DNA from: CAIZGX01 sp044239865 | Lineage (GTDB): Bacteria > Bacteroidota > Bacteroidia > Flavobacteriales_D > Sanyastnellaceae | Assembly (NCBI GenBank): GCA_044239865.1 | Contig: JBIIAO010000003.1 | Span: forward strand, 385,819-449,818 | Length of the DNA stretch: 64,000 nucleotides | Reading direction: 5' to 3' | Shown: positions 25,984-35,282 of the stretch, one piece after another | Numbering within the stretch: position 1 is the stretch's first letter | Layout of the letters: every line of letters starts with the position of its first letter | Translations under genes and position numbers: made by a program | Notes under the pieces: model-generated | Seen by the model: only the letters and a program-made list of their open reading frames with translations | Databases searched by the model: none | Told to the model about the DNA's origin: nothing

Positions 25984-27072
25984 ATGAGTGTTTCGAAAGC
26001 AGCCATTTTAGAAGCGTTAGGGAATGTTCAAGAACCTGATTTGAAGAAAGACATTGTTTCTTTAAATATGGTTAAGATTGTTCGAGCAGAAGGAAATAAC
26101 ATTGAGTTGGAAGTGAAGGTTAGCAATCCTGCTATGCACGCCAAACAGCGCATGCGCGAGGCTTGTGTGTTTGCTATTCAACGTGTATTAGGAAATGAAT
26201 TCGAGGTAAAGGTTCATGTTGAAGCTATTTCAGGAGAAGAACGAAGCGGAGAGCTGCGAAGAATTCTTCCAGGGGTGAAACACATTATTGCTGTCGCCAG
26301 TGGAAAAGGCGGAGTGGGGAAGAGCACGGTTTCGTCGAATTTAGCAGCTGGTCTTGCAGCATTGGGACATAAAGTTGGTTTGTTAGATGCGGATATTTAC
26401 GGACCTTCAGTTCCAACAATGTTCGATGTTGTGCTAGAAAAACCTAGGCTTATTGAGGTGGATGGAAAGAAAGTAATGGCGCCAGTTGAAGCTCATGGAG
26501 TAAAAGTACTGAGCATTGGGTTTTTTACCGAAGGAGATCAAGCGGTTGTGTGGCGCGGTCCAATGGCTACTAAGGCCTTGAATCAAATGATTACCGATGT
26601 TGAATGGGGTGAGTTAGATTATATGGTTGTTGATCTTCCTCCGGGAACAGGAGACGTTCATTTGAGCATTGTTCAAACATTACCTATCTCAGCAGTTGTT
26701 GTTGTGAGCACTCCGCAAGAAGTGGCATTAGTAGATGCACGTAAGGGAATCGCTATGTTCCAATTGCCAGCAGTGAATATTCCGGTGTTGGGATTGGTAG
26801 AAAACATGTCGTGGTTTACTCCAGCAGAACTGCCCGAAAACAAGTACTTTATTTTCGGAGAAGGAGGAACGAAGAGGCTTGCAGAAAGTTTGAATCTTCC
26901 TGTATTAGGAGAAATACCTTTGATTCAGAGCATTCGCGAAGCTGGAGATGTGGGAAGACCATCGGTACTTCAAGACAATACAACAGCAGCGCGCTATTGG
27001 CAGTCGTTTTTAATTAACTTTGAAAAGGAATTGCGCTTGCTGCCATTCCGTAAACCTGCAACCCAAGAATAA
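25984..27072 (+). CDS. Mrp/NBP35-type Fe-S cluster carrier ATPase
   Basis: 362 aa. Residues about 1-85 are a MIP18/DUF59 domain (VQEPDLKKDIVSLNMVK). Then comes a ParA-like ATPase with the deviant Walker A ASGKGGVGKSTVSSNL, LLDADIYGPSVPTM and the MVVDLPPGTGDVHLS motif. The CxxC of many Mrp proteins, normally after VENM, is absent: the sequence continues SWFTPAELPENKYFIFG without cysteine, as is common in Bacteroidota. It probably delivers Fe-S clusters with the NifU-domain protein encoded one base downstream, which supplies a CxxC. Confidence 0.92.
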   Translation: MSVSKAAILEALGNVQEPDLKKDIVSLNMVKIVRAEGNNIELEVKVSNPAMHAKQRMREACVFAIQRVLGNEFEVKVHVEAISGEERSGELRRILPGVKHIIAVASGKGGVGKSTVSSNLAAGLAALGHKVGLLDADIYGPSVPTMFDVVLEKPRLIEVDGKKVMAPVEAHGVKVLSIGFFTEGDQAVVWRGPMATKALNQMITDVEWGELDYMVVDLPPGTGDVHLSIVQTLPISAVVVVSTPQEVALVDARKGIAMFQLPAVNIPVLGLVENMSWFTPAELPENKYFIFGEGGTKRLAESLNLPVLGEIPLIQSIREAGDVGRPSVLQDNTTAARYWQSFLINFEKELRLLPFRKPATQE

Positions 27073-27073
27073 T

Positions 27074-27340
27074 ATGTTACAAGAATCATTGTTTCTACGT
27101 GTGAACGAAGCGCTTAATTCCATTAGACCTTATTTGGAAGCAGACGGTGGAGGAATTGAGTTGAAGGAAGTGACTCCTGAAATGACAGCTGTCGTAGAAT
27201 TAAAAGGAGCATGCACAAGCTGCAATAAATCTCATATGACTATGAAGGCGGGTGTTGAAGCCGCAATTAAAGCTGCGGTTCCAGAAATTAAGTCTGTGAT
27301 TGCTTTAGCACAAGAAATTGAAGAAGCAACTGCGTTATAA
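27074..27340 (+). CDS. NifU C-terminal domain protein (Fe-S scaffold/carrier)
   Basis: 88 aa stand-alone Nfu domain: VNEALNSIRPYLEADGGGIEL at the start and the cluster-binding Cys pair in LKGACTSCNKSHMTMK. The start at ATG 27074 is one base after the mrp stop; the longer frame is a shadow within mrp. It likely binds a 4Fe-4S cluster between two monomers and works with Mrp. Its stop interlocks with that of the convergent ABC-F gene (TTATAA). Confidence 0.93.
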   Translation: MLQESLFLRVNEALNSIRPYLEADGGGIELKEVTPEMTAVVELKGACTSCNKSHMTMKAGVEAAIKAAVPEIKSVIALAQEIEEATAL

Positions 27341-28954
27341 TCCGTAGTAGTTCTTCCTAGTTTCTTTTACTTGCTCATTCGAGAGATACTCGTCGTAAGA
27401 CATTCTCTTGTCGATTATGCCTTTCGGTGTGATTTCAATAATTCTATTCGCAACTGTTTCAGTGAACTCGTGGTCATGTGAAGTGAATAATGCGTTGTGC
27501 TTCCAATCTTTCATAGCGTTGTTGAACGCAGTGATAGACTCAAGATCTAAGTGGTTTGTAGGCTCATCTAACATGAGGCAATTGCCATTTGCGAGCATCA
27601 TGCGAGAGACCATACAACGTACTTTTTCGCCTCCTGAAAGGACAGTACATTTCTTTAAAACTTCCTCACCACTGAACAGCATTTTTCCTAAGAATCCGCG
27701 GACATATGTTTCGTCTTTGTCGACAGAGAATTGACGCAGCCAATCGATCAGATTGTCGTTAGATTTGAAAAAATCTTCGTTGTTATTTGGAAGATATGCC
27801 GTGGTAATTGTACTTCCCCATTCAACTGTTCCTGTAGTTGGCTCTTCCAAATTGTTTATGATTTGAAAGAACGACGTAATGGCGGAATGGTCTTTCGAAA
27901 GAACAGCAACTTTATCGCCTTTTATTAAGGTGAATTCAACATTTTTAAACTGCACGCTTCCATCTGGATTAACCTTCGAAAGATTTTCAACGCGCAAGAT
28001 TTGATCTCCGCAATCGCGTTCGGGTCTGAAAATAATACCTGGGTACTTTCTAGTGCTCGGTTGAATATTATCAATAACAAGTTTATCTAATAATTTCTTG
28101 CGGCTTGTTGCTTGTCTTGATTTGGAAGCGTTGGCGCTGAAGCGTTCTACGAAGTCTTGAAGTTCTTTGCGTTTGTCTTCTGTCTTCTTGTTTTGGTCGC
28201 TTCGCTGACGCGCAGCCAATTGACTACTCTCGTACCAGAAAGAATAATTTCCAGTATACAGTTGAATCTTACTGAAGTCGATGTCCACGATGTTGGTGCA
28301 GACAGCATCTAAAAAGTGACGGTCGTGCGATACAACGATTACAGTATTTTGAAAATCGGCCAAGAAGTTTTCCAACCAAGAAATGGTTTCAACATCTAAG
28401 TCATTCGTAGGCTCGTCGAGCAATAGTATTTCAGGATTTCCGAATAGCGCTTGTGCAAGCAATACACGAACTTTTTCTTTTCCGCTTAGGGAATGAACCA
28501 AGTCGGTATGTAAATGATCTGCAATACCCAAATTACTTAGCAATTGAGCGGCATCGCTTTCAGCATTCCAACCGTCCATTTCAGCAAAAATGTTTTCTAG
28601 TTCAGCGGCTTTCACACCATCTGCATCTGAGAAATCTTCTTTCGCATAAATGGCATCTTTCGCTTGCATGACATCCATAAGCTTTCGGTTTCCCATAAGC
28701 ACGGTTTGAAGCACAGGAACATCATCGAATTCGAAATGGTTTTGCTTTAGCACGCTCATGCGCACGCCTGCATCCATCACAACCTTCCCGGTGGTTGGAT
28801 CTATTTCTCCTGAAAGTATTTTCAAGAAAGTGGACTTCCCAGCACCGTTCGCGCCAATAACGCCATAACAATGTCCAGGTGTGAATTTTAGGTTTACTTC
28901 TTCGAACAATGCTCGTTTTCCAAAACGAAGCGAAAGGTTGTTTACTGATAGCAC
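27335..28954 (-). CDS. ABC-F family ATPase (YbiT-like), ribosome-associated
   Basis: 539 aa with two ABC domains and no membrane helices. Domain 1 has Walker A GVIGANGAGKST (about 32-43), signature HSLSGKEKVRVLLAQ and Walker B LLLDEPTNDLD. The inter-domain linker is a basic coiled coil (KKTEDKRKELQDFVERF). Domain 2 keeps signature VLSGGEKVRCM and Walker B CLMLDEPTNHLD, but its Walker A is AVLSKDHSAITSF, without the GxxxxGK[ST] loop. Translation probably starts at GTG 28954, downstream of a perfect -7 element. ABC-F proteins modulate ribosome E-site function; this subgroup is housekeeping rather than a proven resistance gene. Confidence 0.9.
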   Translation of the reverse strand: MLSVNNLSLRFGKRALFEEVNLKFTPGHCYGVIGANGAGKSTFLKILSGEIDPTTGKVVMDAGVRMSVLKQNHFEFDDVPVLQTVLMGNRKLMDVMQAKDAIYAKEDFSDADGVKAAELENIFAEMDGWNAESDAAQLLSNLGIADHLHTDLVHSLSGKEKVRVLLAQALFGNPEILLLDEPTNDLDVETISWLENFLADFQNTVIVVSHDRHFLDAVCTNIVDIDFSKIQLYTGNYSFWYESSQLAARQRSDQNKKTEDKRKELQDFVERFSANASKSRQATSRKKLLDKLVIDNIQPSTRKYPGIIFRPERDCGDQILRVENLSKVNPDGSVQFKNVEFTLIKGDKVAVLSKDHSAITSFFQIINNLEEPTTGTVEWGSTITTAYLPNNNEDFFKSNDNLIDWLRQFSVDKDETYVRGFLGKMLFSGEEVLKKCTVLSGGEKVRCMVSRMMLANGNCLMLDEPTNHLDLESITAFNNAMKDWKHNALFTSHDHEFTETVANRIIEITPKGIIDKRMSYDEYLSNEQVKETRKNYYGL

Positions 28955-28974
28955 GGCTGTATAATTTTGGGGTG

Positions 28975-28982
28975 CAAAGATA
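28975..28982 (-). promoter_or_regulatory. -7 element TATCTTTG upstream of the ABC-F gene
   Basis: Perfect match 20 bases before the GTG at 28954. No ATG lies between, which supports the GTG start. Confidence 0.6.
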
Positions 28983-28999
28983 GTCTTATTTTCGGAGTG

Positions 29000-31279
29000 T
29001 TATTTTTTTAGTTTCTTCGGTTTAGAAGACATTTCAAATTCAAGAACTCCACCTTGCATTAAATCTAAATGCGAGATCTGAAGCCCGATTTCGTTATTGT
29101 TCCAACGAACAGATTGAACATAAATGTTTTTCGCGTTCAGTTTGGGGGCCTTGATGTGTATGGTCTTTCCGTTTTCTAAATTTAAGAAGGCTTCGTTTAT
29201 CAATGGAGAGCCGAGGTCGTAATTGACATTACCCGGACAAGTGGGGTAGATGCCAAGAGCGGAGAAAACATACCATGCCGACATCTGACCCGCATCGTCA
29301 TTTCCACATAAACCATTGGTTTCGTTGGTGTAGAATTTATTGGCTATGGCGTGAACGCGCTCTTGTGTTTTCCAAGGTGATGAAGTGTGATTGTACAAGT
29401 ATGGAACGTGATGGCTGGGTTCGTTTCCATGCACATAATTTCCCATAATTCCATCGCGGGTTATGTCTTCATTTTGCTCAATGTATTTGTCATCGAGGTG
29501 CATAGTGAATAACGAATCGAGGTGTTCTTCAAATCGTTTCTTTCCACCCATTAATTGAATCATGGTTGGAATAGCGTGAGGAATGTACAAACTGAAATTC
29601 CAAGAGTTTCCTTCAATGAATCCTTGACCGTGCGTGTCAAGCGGATCGAAGGGAAGCTTCCATTCGCCATTGCTTAATTTGGGTTGTGTGAATCCTGTTT
29701 TTGAATTGAATACGTTGCGATACGATTCTGATCTATTGAAGTACTTTGAATATCCCAAGGTAACTTCCGATTTATTGGTGAGTGAAGAGAGCTGCGCAAT
29801 GCACCAATCGTCGTAGGCGTATTCCAGGGTTTTAGAAACGGATACGACAGACTCGTCTTCAGGCACAAATCCAAGTTCTTTGTAGTCTTTCAGTCCTTCG
29901 AAATAATCTACATTGGCCGTTTGATCACATGCTTTGTAGGCTTCTTTCAAATTGAAATTCCCAACTTGTTTAACTGCTGCATCTGCAATGACAGACACAG
30001 CATGATAGCCGGTCATGCACCAGTTCTCATTTGCGTAATGACTCCACACGGGCAACATGTGATGTACGCTTTGCTTTTGATGCGCAAGCATCGAATGAAT
30101 CATATCATTGTTACGTGTAGGTTGAATGAGATTGAACAACGGATGCAAGGCGCGATAGGTGTCCCATAGAGAAAAGACGGTGTAGTTTTCGAATCCTTCG
30201 GAGTTGTGAATGTTCTGATCTAAGCCCTTGTAATTTCCATCTACATCTTCATACAAAACAGGCGAGAGGCAGGTGTGATAAAGGGCGGTGTAGAAAACAG
30301 TTTCTTTGTTTTTATCTGGAATTTGAACCCTGATTTTTTGAAGTTCTTTTTCCCATTTCGCTTGGGTTTCTTTTTTCGTTTGTTCGAAATTCCAATGCGG
30401 AATTTCTGCTTGAAGATTTTTCAAAGCGCCATCTGTGCTGGTGTTAGAAAGGGCCCATTTGATTTGAAGCGGACTGTCGCTTTGTTCGAATTCCAACAAC
30501 ATGCGAATTTCTTTTCCAGCAGCTTCAGGGAAGTTTTTTGATTGATTGAACTTGCGGTAGAAGCCTTTGTAGTCTTGCTCGCTTAGATTGACTGTTGCGT
30601 ATTCTTTAATTGGTTTTGAAAAAGCAGCAGCGAAATAAACCGTACGTGTTTTCGCCCATCCGCTGGTTATGCGAAAGCCGGTGATGAGCGAATCGTTTTC
30701 AACACGAATGAAAGTCCATACATTTTTCCCGTCGTAGTTGTAAATATTGTAGGTGAAGTCGAGTACAACTTCTGGCGTTTCATTTTTCGGGAAAGTGTAT
30801 TGATGAAATCCAACTCGATCAGAAGCGGTTAATTCAGCGAGAATGTTATGTTCGTCGAGCATTACACTGTAGCAACCGGGAGATGCTTTTTCGTTTTTAT
30901 GTTGAAAGGAAGATTGAAAGTTTTCTGCTTTTAAATCGACTTGTCCTGTTGTGGGCATCACCAGAAAATCTCCCAAATCGGAATGTCCCGTTCCCGAAAA
31001 ATGCGTGTGTGCAAATCCCTGAATAACGGAATCTTCGTATTGATATCCGGCGCAATAGTTATAGACTTCGCCGTTGTATTCACCTTTCTCGTTGAAGTAA
31101 TTTGAACGTTTCGTTTCTGGTGAAAGCTGAACCATTCCGAAGGGCGCGGTGGCACCGGGAAAGGTGTGACCCATTCTATTTGTCCCGATGAATACGTTAA
31201 CTTTTTCAATGAGCTGTCCTGAACTGTTGTGAACGAAGGCAAGCAATGAAAAGAAAATAACTAAGCGTGTTTTTTTCAT
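29000..31279 (-). CDS. GH92 family alpha-mannosidase
   Basis: 759 aa exported exo-alpha-mannosidase of family GH92, normally acting on alpha-1,2 or related mannose linkages of glycoproteins. Signal peptide MKKTRLVIFFSLLAFVHNSSGQ. The N-terminal beta domain has NVFIGTNRMGHTFPGATAPFG and FSGTGHSDLGDF. The C-terminal (alpha/alpha)6 domain contains ETNGLCGNDDAGQMSAWYVF, whose Asn-Asp-Asp-Ala-Gly block supplies catalytic and Ca2+ residues. It is the last gene of a four-gene minus operon, one base after the S9A gene. Confidence 0.95.
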   Translation of the reverse strand: MKKTRLVIFFSLLAFVHNSSGQLIEKVNVFIGTNRMGHTFPGATAPFGMVQLSPETKRSNYFNEKGEYNGEVYNYCAGYQYEDSVIQGFAHTHFSGTGHSDLGDFLVMPTTGQVDLKAENFQSSFQHKNEKASPGCYSVMLDEHNILAELTASDRVGFHQYTFPKNETPEVVLDFTYNIYNYDGKNVWTFIRVENDSLITGFRITSGWAKTRTVYFAAAFSKPIKEYATVNLSEQDYKGFYRKFNQSKNFPEAAGKEIRMLLEFEQSDSPLQIKWALSNTSTDGALKNLQAEIPHWNFEQTKKETQAKWEKELQKIRVQIPDKNKETVFYTALYHTCLSPVLYEDVDGNYKGLDQNIHNSEGFENYTVFSLWDTYRALHPLFNLIQPTRNNDMIHSMLAHQKQSVHHMLPVWSHYANENWCMTGYHAVSVIADAAVKQVGNFNLKEAYKACDQTANVDYFEGLKDYKELGFVPEDESVVSVSKTLEYAYDDWCIAQLSSLTNKSEVTLGYSKYFNRSESYRNVFNSKTGFTQPKLSNGEWKLPFDPLDTHGQGFIEGNSWNFSLYIPHAIPTMIQLMGGKKRFEEHLDSLFTMHLDDKYIEQNEDITRDGIMGNYVHGNEPSHHVPYLYNHTSSPWKTQERVHAIANKFYTNETNGLCGNDDAGQMSAWYVFSALGIYPTCPGNVNYDLGSPLINEAFLNLENGKTIHIKAPKLNAKNIYVQSVRWNNNEIGLQISHLDLMQGGVLEFEMSSKPKKLKK

Positions 31280-31280
31280 T

Positions 31281-33413
31281 CTATTTCAATAAATATGAAT
31301 GTCCAACATTTTTGAAAAAGAACGTCCACTTGTCGGTTTGTTCAGCAATAATTTGTTCCGTGCTTTTTCCAGCTCCGTGTCCAGCGCTTGTTTCAATGCG
31401 AATAAGCGCAGGTCTTTCATGCGTGGTATATTCTTGCAGAAGAGCAGCGAACTTAAAGCTGTGCGCTGGAACCACACGGTCGTCGTGATCTGCTGTCATG
31501 ACCATGGTAGCAGGGTAGTTCGTGTTCGGCTTCAAGTTGTGATAAGGCGAATAGCCTTTCAAATATTTGAACATTTGTTCAGACTCGTCGGCGCTGCCGT
31601 ATTCAGGAATCCACCCTTTTCCTACTGTGAAGTGGTGGTAGCGGAGCATGTCTAATACACCAACAGCGGGAAAGGCTACTGCGAATTTTTCTGGATGTTG
31701 AGTCATGCAGGCACCGACTAACAGTCCGCCGTTTGATCCGCCTTCGATGCCTAATTTTTGTGTTGAAGTGTATTTGTTTTCAATTAAGTAATCGGCACAA
31801 GCCAAGAAGTCGTCGAACACATTTTGCTTGTTGTACAGCATTCCGCCTTTGTGCCAGTTCTCACCGAATTCGCCGCCTCCGCGAAGGTTAGCCATGGCGA
31901 ATACTCCTCCTTGTTCAAGTAGAATTAATCGAGAGGAAGAGAAAGAAGGTGTGAGTGAAATGTTGAATCCTCCGTATCCGTAGAGCAACGTTGGATTGGT
32001 TCCGTCTAACACAAGTCCTTTTTTGTGAACGAGGAAGAGGGGGACTTGTGTTCCGTCTTTCGACGTGACTAACACTTGTTTGCTTTCATAATCGTTCATG
32101 TTGAAATCGACCGAAGGTCTGTGATATTCACCGTAGGTTAAATCTTCTACGTTGAATGAATAGATGACGCCAGGGTAGGTGAATGATGTGAACGTGAAGT
32201 AGCACGATTTATCTTGACGCTTGCCAGAGAATCCGCTAGCGGTGCCGGTTCCATCGGGAAGCGTTAATTTCTTTTTGTTTTTTCCTTCATAGTCACAGGC
32301 TTCAATTTCGGTGTTGGCCATATTGAGGTAATGAAGGAATAATTTTCCACCGCAGGTGGAAACACCTTCCAACAAGCGTTTGTCTTCTGGAATAATTGTT
32401 TTCCAATTTTTCGGATTTGGATTCGCAGGGTTCACTTTTACCAATCTGTAGTTTGGTGCATCAACATCGGTGTGCACAATGAGTTCACCGTCGAGAGCGA
32501 CTTCAACCACAGAACTGTGATGACTCAAATCTGTGAAAAGAGGAATGAAGTTCATACCTCCGTTTGCGATGTCTTTGTAATAGACGGCGTAGCCATCGGT
32601 TCCTGGTGCTGAGGTGATGAATAAGTAGCGCTTGTCTTCGCTTAAACCGGCGTTGTTGTAATAGGTAGGATTCTTTTTATCGTCGTAAACTAATTTGTCA
32701 GTTTCCTGCGCTGTTCCAAGCGCATGGTAGTAAACGGCATGATTCATATTGTTTCCGCTAAGGACTTCTCCTTCAGCGGGTGCGGGATATCTGCTGTAGA
32801 AGAAACCATTTCCAAACCACGATGCACCGCTGAATTTTACCCATTCAATAGGTGCTTCAACATCTTGACCTGATTCAATATTCATGATGTGAATGTTGCT
32901 CCAATCGCTACCGGCTTTGCTAACAGCGACTGCCATAAGGGTGTGGTCGTCGTTCGAGTCGAGTAAACTGTATGTGGTAAGTCCGTTCGGATCCAATGCA
33001 TTCGGATCAATAAATACTCGTTCAGCACCGCGCATTCCTTTTTTAACGTAACAAACGGCTTGAGGTTGAAGACCGGTGTTCTTCCAGAAAAAATAATAAT
33101 CGCCATGCTTATCGGGGGCACTTACTTTTTCAAAATTGAAAATGGAAGTATAGCGCTCTCGAATTTCCGAGCGCATATTATCACCTTTCAAATAATTTTC
33201 TGTAAGTGCTTGCTCATCTTTCACCCATTGAATAGTGCGCTCGCTGCCGTCGTCTTCAAGACCGTAAAACGGATCGTATACTTTCGAACCGAAAAATCCG
33301 AAGGTGGTGTCCTGAATGTTTTTGTTTTGGGGTTGTTGAATTTGCATAACTGTAGTTTCTTGTTTACATGCAACAAAAGAAGTTACGCATGCGAGTATGA
33401 AGTACTTTTTCAT
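31281..33413 (-). CDS. Prolyl oligopeptidase family (S9A) lipoprotein
   Basis: 710 aa. Starts MKKYFILACVTSFVACKQE with a lipobox (FVAC), so a lipoprotein of the cell envelope. Residues about 30-430 form the seven-bladed propeller (FFWKNTGLQPQAVCYVKKG, YDDKKNPTYYNNAGLSEDKR). The C-terminal alpha/beta hydrolase has catalytic Ser in GIEGGSNGGLLVGA, Asp in TADHDDRVVP and His in SAGHGAGKS. It cleaves short proline-containing peptides. A TTG 12 bases earlier is less likely; the ATG at 33413 lies one base from the MFS stop. Confidence 0.94.
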   Translation of the reverse strand: MKKYFILACVTSFVACKQETTVMQIQQPQNKNIQDTTFGFFGSKVYDPFYGLEDDGSERTIQWVKDEQALTENYLKGDNMRSEIRERYTSIFNFEKVSAPDKHGDYYFFWKNTGLQPQAVCYVKKGMRGAERVFIDPNALDPNGLTTYSLLDSNDDHTLMAVAVSKAGSDWSNIHIMNIESGQDVEAPIEWVKFSGASWFGNGFFYSRYPAPAEGEVLSGNNMNHAVYYHALGTAQETDKLVYDDKKNPTYYNNAGLSEDKRYLFITSAPGTDGYAVYYKDIANGGMNFIPLFTDLSHHSSVVEVALDGELIVHTDVDAPNYRLVKVNPANPNPKNWKTIIPEDKRLLEGVSTCGGKLFLHYLNMANTEIEACDYEGKNKKKLTLPDGTGTASGFSGKRQDKSCYFTFTSFTYPGVIYSFNVEDLTYGEYHRPSVDFNMNDYESKQVLVTSKDGTQVPLFLVHKKGLVLDGTNPTLLYGYGGFNISLTPSFSSSRLILLEQGGVFAMANLRGGGEFGENWHKGGMLYNKQNVFDDFLACADYLIENKYTSTQKLGIEGGSNGGLLVGACMTQHPEKFAVAFPAVGVLDMLRYHHFTVGKGWIPEYGSADESEQMFKYLKGYSPYHNLKPNTNYPATMVMTADHDDRVVPAHSFKFAALLQEYTTHERPALIRIETSAGHGAGKSTEQIIAEQTDKWTFFFKNVGHSYLLK

Positions 33414-33414
33414 T

Positions 33415-34659
33415 TTATTCTTCAATGAAGTTTAGGTTTTTTCCAAAGGTATCGGGTAGATAGGCTAGGGCAATTACAGCAATAGAAATGGTTACTCCGC
33501 CAATGAGTAAGGCACTATTAATTACTCCGAAAGTGGGTTCTATGTATTTGAACGTTAAGACTATTGGGACGGTAGAACCACGCACGAAGTTCGGAACGGT
33601 AGATGCAACAGTAGAGCGAATGTTCGTCCCAAATTGCTCTGCAGCATTGGAAACAAACAACACCCAATAACCTGTGGTGGCGCCAAGCAGAGCGGCTAAT
33701 GCGTAAAACGTGTTTACAGAATGATGATGAACGAGTAGGAAATACAAGCTGATGATGACGGTTGTTCCGAGATAGAAGAAGATGATTTTTTTTCTGCTTT
33801 TCATGAATTGACTTATGAACCCAGACACGAGATCTCCTCCTGAAAGTCCGAGGTAACAGAAGATTATACATGTTGTGGGATCAATTGTGCCTTCGACTTC
33901 TAGCACCGTTGCGAATTTGTCTGAAAATTTAATGAGCAGTCCAACGCAGAACCAAACAGGTAATCCTATTGCAATGCACGATAAATAGCGGAGCAAGCGG
34001 TCTTTCGTTTTGAAGAGCATGAAGAAATTTCCGCGCTGCACATTTTGTTTTTCGACTTTATCGAACATTTCACTTTCGAAGGTTTGGAAACGCATGAATA
34101 AGAGAAGCAGTCCAAGGCATCCGCCAATGATGTAGGACATCTGCCACGATTCTAATCCGAGCATGGTGAAGTGAATCTTATGAATGCCAACCGCGGCAAC
34201 AGCTCCAAGCGCACCCATGGTTACTATGATCATGGTGCCGATTCCTCTTTTTTCCTTTGACATGGATTCATTGATGAGCGTTACAGCAGCGCCAAGCTCT
34301 CCAGCAAGACCAATACCTGTGATGAATCGAATAATCGAATAGGCTTCAACATTTGTAACAAAAGCATTTGCGATGTTAGCGAGAGAGTATATTAATATGG
34401 AGCCAAAGAGAATCTTTTTTCTGCCACGTTTATCGCCGAGAATTCCCCAAATAAGTCCGCCTAGAATAATCCCAGACATCTGCCAAAGGAAGAGGCTGTA
34501 GTCATAGGTTTTAATGAGGTTTTCATCGGTAATGCCAATTCCTCTTAAACTTTCTTTGCTTACAATATTGAAGAGTTGAAGGTCGTAGATGTCTACGAAG
34601 TATCCTAGGGAGGCTACCAAAATGGTAAGACCTAATTTTTTATCAAATGATTTTGGCAT
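33415..34659 (-). CDS. MFS transporter (metabolite/sugar:H+ symporter type)
   Basis: 414 aa with about 12 membrane helices in two halves. Motif A between helices 2 and 3 is GILGDKRGRKKILFGS, with the D-x-x-G-R-K-x core. A conserved GIGLAGELGAAVTLINE segment follows, as in the sugar/metabolite symporter subfamily. A long cytoplasmic loop separates the halves (TFESEMFDKVEKQN). Inner-membrane importer or exporter; substrate unknown, but its place beside secreted peptidase and mannosidase genes suggests uptake of their products. Confidence 0.85.
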   Translation of the reverse strand: MPKSFDKKLGLTILVASLGYFVDIYDLQLFNIVSKESLRGIGITDENLIKTYDYSLFLWQMSGIILGGLIWGILGDKRGRKKILFGSILIYSLANIANAFVTNVEAYSIIRFITGIGLAGELGAAVTLINESMSKEKRGIGTMIIVTMGALGAVAAVGIHKIHFTMLGLESWQMSYIIGGCLGLLLLFMRFQTFESEMFDKVEKQNVQRGNFFMLFKTKDRLLRYLSCIAIGLPVWFCVGLLIKFSDKFATVLEVEGTIDPTTCIIFCYLGLSGGDLVSGFISQFMKSRKKIIFFYLGTTVIISLYFLLVHHHSVNTFYALAALLGATTGYWVLFVSNAAEQFGTNIRSTVASTVPNFVRGSTVPIVLTFKYIEPTFGVINSALLIGGVTISIAVIALAYLPDTFGKNLNFIEE

Positions 34660-34670
34660 GAATGCAAGAC

Positions 34671-35267
34671 TTATTTGTCTTGCAAGATACTATTGGATTG
34701 ATTACGAAGTAATCTTTGATCTTCCAATGGGAAGAAGAATTTTTCATTCCATCCTTGTTCGGTCCATTCCATCATGGAAACAGTTTCAATGGTCCAAGTT
34801 TGTTCTAATTGAAGTGCAATTGCTTTTGATTTTGCTTCTTCGAAATTGTCGACACTCCAGCTGCCACGAGCAATAGCTACCTCAGCTTTCGGGAAATCAA
34901 ATGCTACGGGTGAAAGATCGAAATTATTCCACTCCAACAAAACACTTATTATTTTCCCTGATAATTCAACAAGTTCATCCGATGATTCAGGTTGAATTGA
35001 AATTTGCTTAAATAGCGGGTTACAGGCAATGTTTTTAAGACTGATTGTAAAGCTAGGCAGGTTGTGTAGCGATTTTTGTAGAGCATTTCCCAATTCAAAA
35101 ATTCCGTCTTCATCGGTATTAAATTGAAAAGACAATGGAAGAAATACGGGCTTAACTACGGCTTCAAGATTTCGAGGTGCAAGTAACTTCGCTTGAATTG
35201 CTCGAGTTTTGAGCTCTTCAGGAAGACTGGGTTTGATTGCTATGAAGTAAAAATTGCTTTGAGCCAT
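34671..35267 (-). CDS. 2'-5' RNA ligase/2H phosphoesterase-like protein without catalytic histidines
   Basis: 198 aa. The layout matches Bacteroidota '2'-5' RNA ligase family' proteins: N-terminal FYFIAIKPSLPEELK, a central SFTISLKNIACNP, then EVAIARGSWSVDNFEEA and TWTIETVSMMEWTEQGW. Those relatives carry two H-x-T/S motifs. Here the first site reads LPLSFQF (about residue 66) and the second EVAIARG (about residue 130), so both histidines are missing. A catalytically dead ligand-binding 2H protein is the simplest reading. First gene of the MFS-S9A-GH92 operon; the -7 element lies 7 bases before the ATG. Confidence 0.6.
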   Translation of the reverse strand: MAQSNFYFIAIKPSLPEELKTRAIQAKLLAPRNLEAVVKPVFLPLSFQFNTDEDGIFELGNALQKSLHNLPSFTISLKNIACNPLFKQISIQPESSDELVELSGKIISVLLEWNNFDLSPVAFDFPKAEVAIARGSWSVDNFEEAKSKAIALQLEQTWTIETVSMMEWTEQGWNEKFFFPLEDQRLLRNQSNSILQDK

Positions 35268-35274
35268 AGTGGTT

Positions 35275-35282
35275 CAAATTTA
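35275..35282 (-). promoter_or_regulatory. -7 element TAAATTTG for the 2H-MFS-S9A-GH92 operon
   Basis: Perfect TAnnTTTG, 7 bases before the ATG at 35267. It overlaps the stop codon of the upstream 37-aa micro-ORF. Confidence 0.55.
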
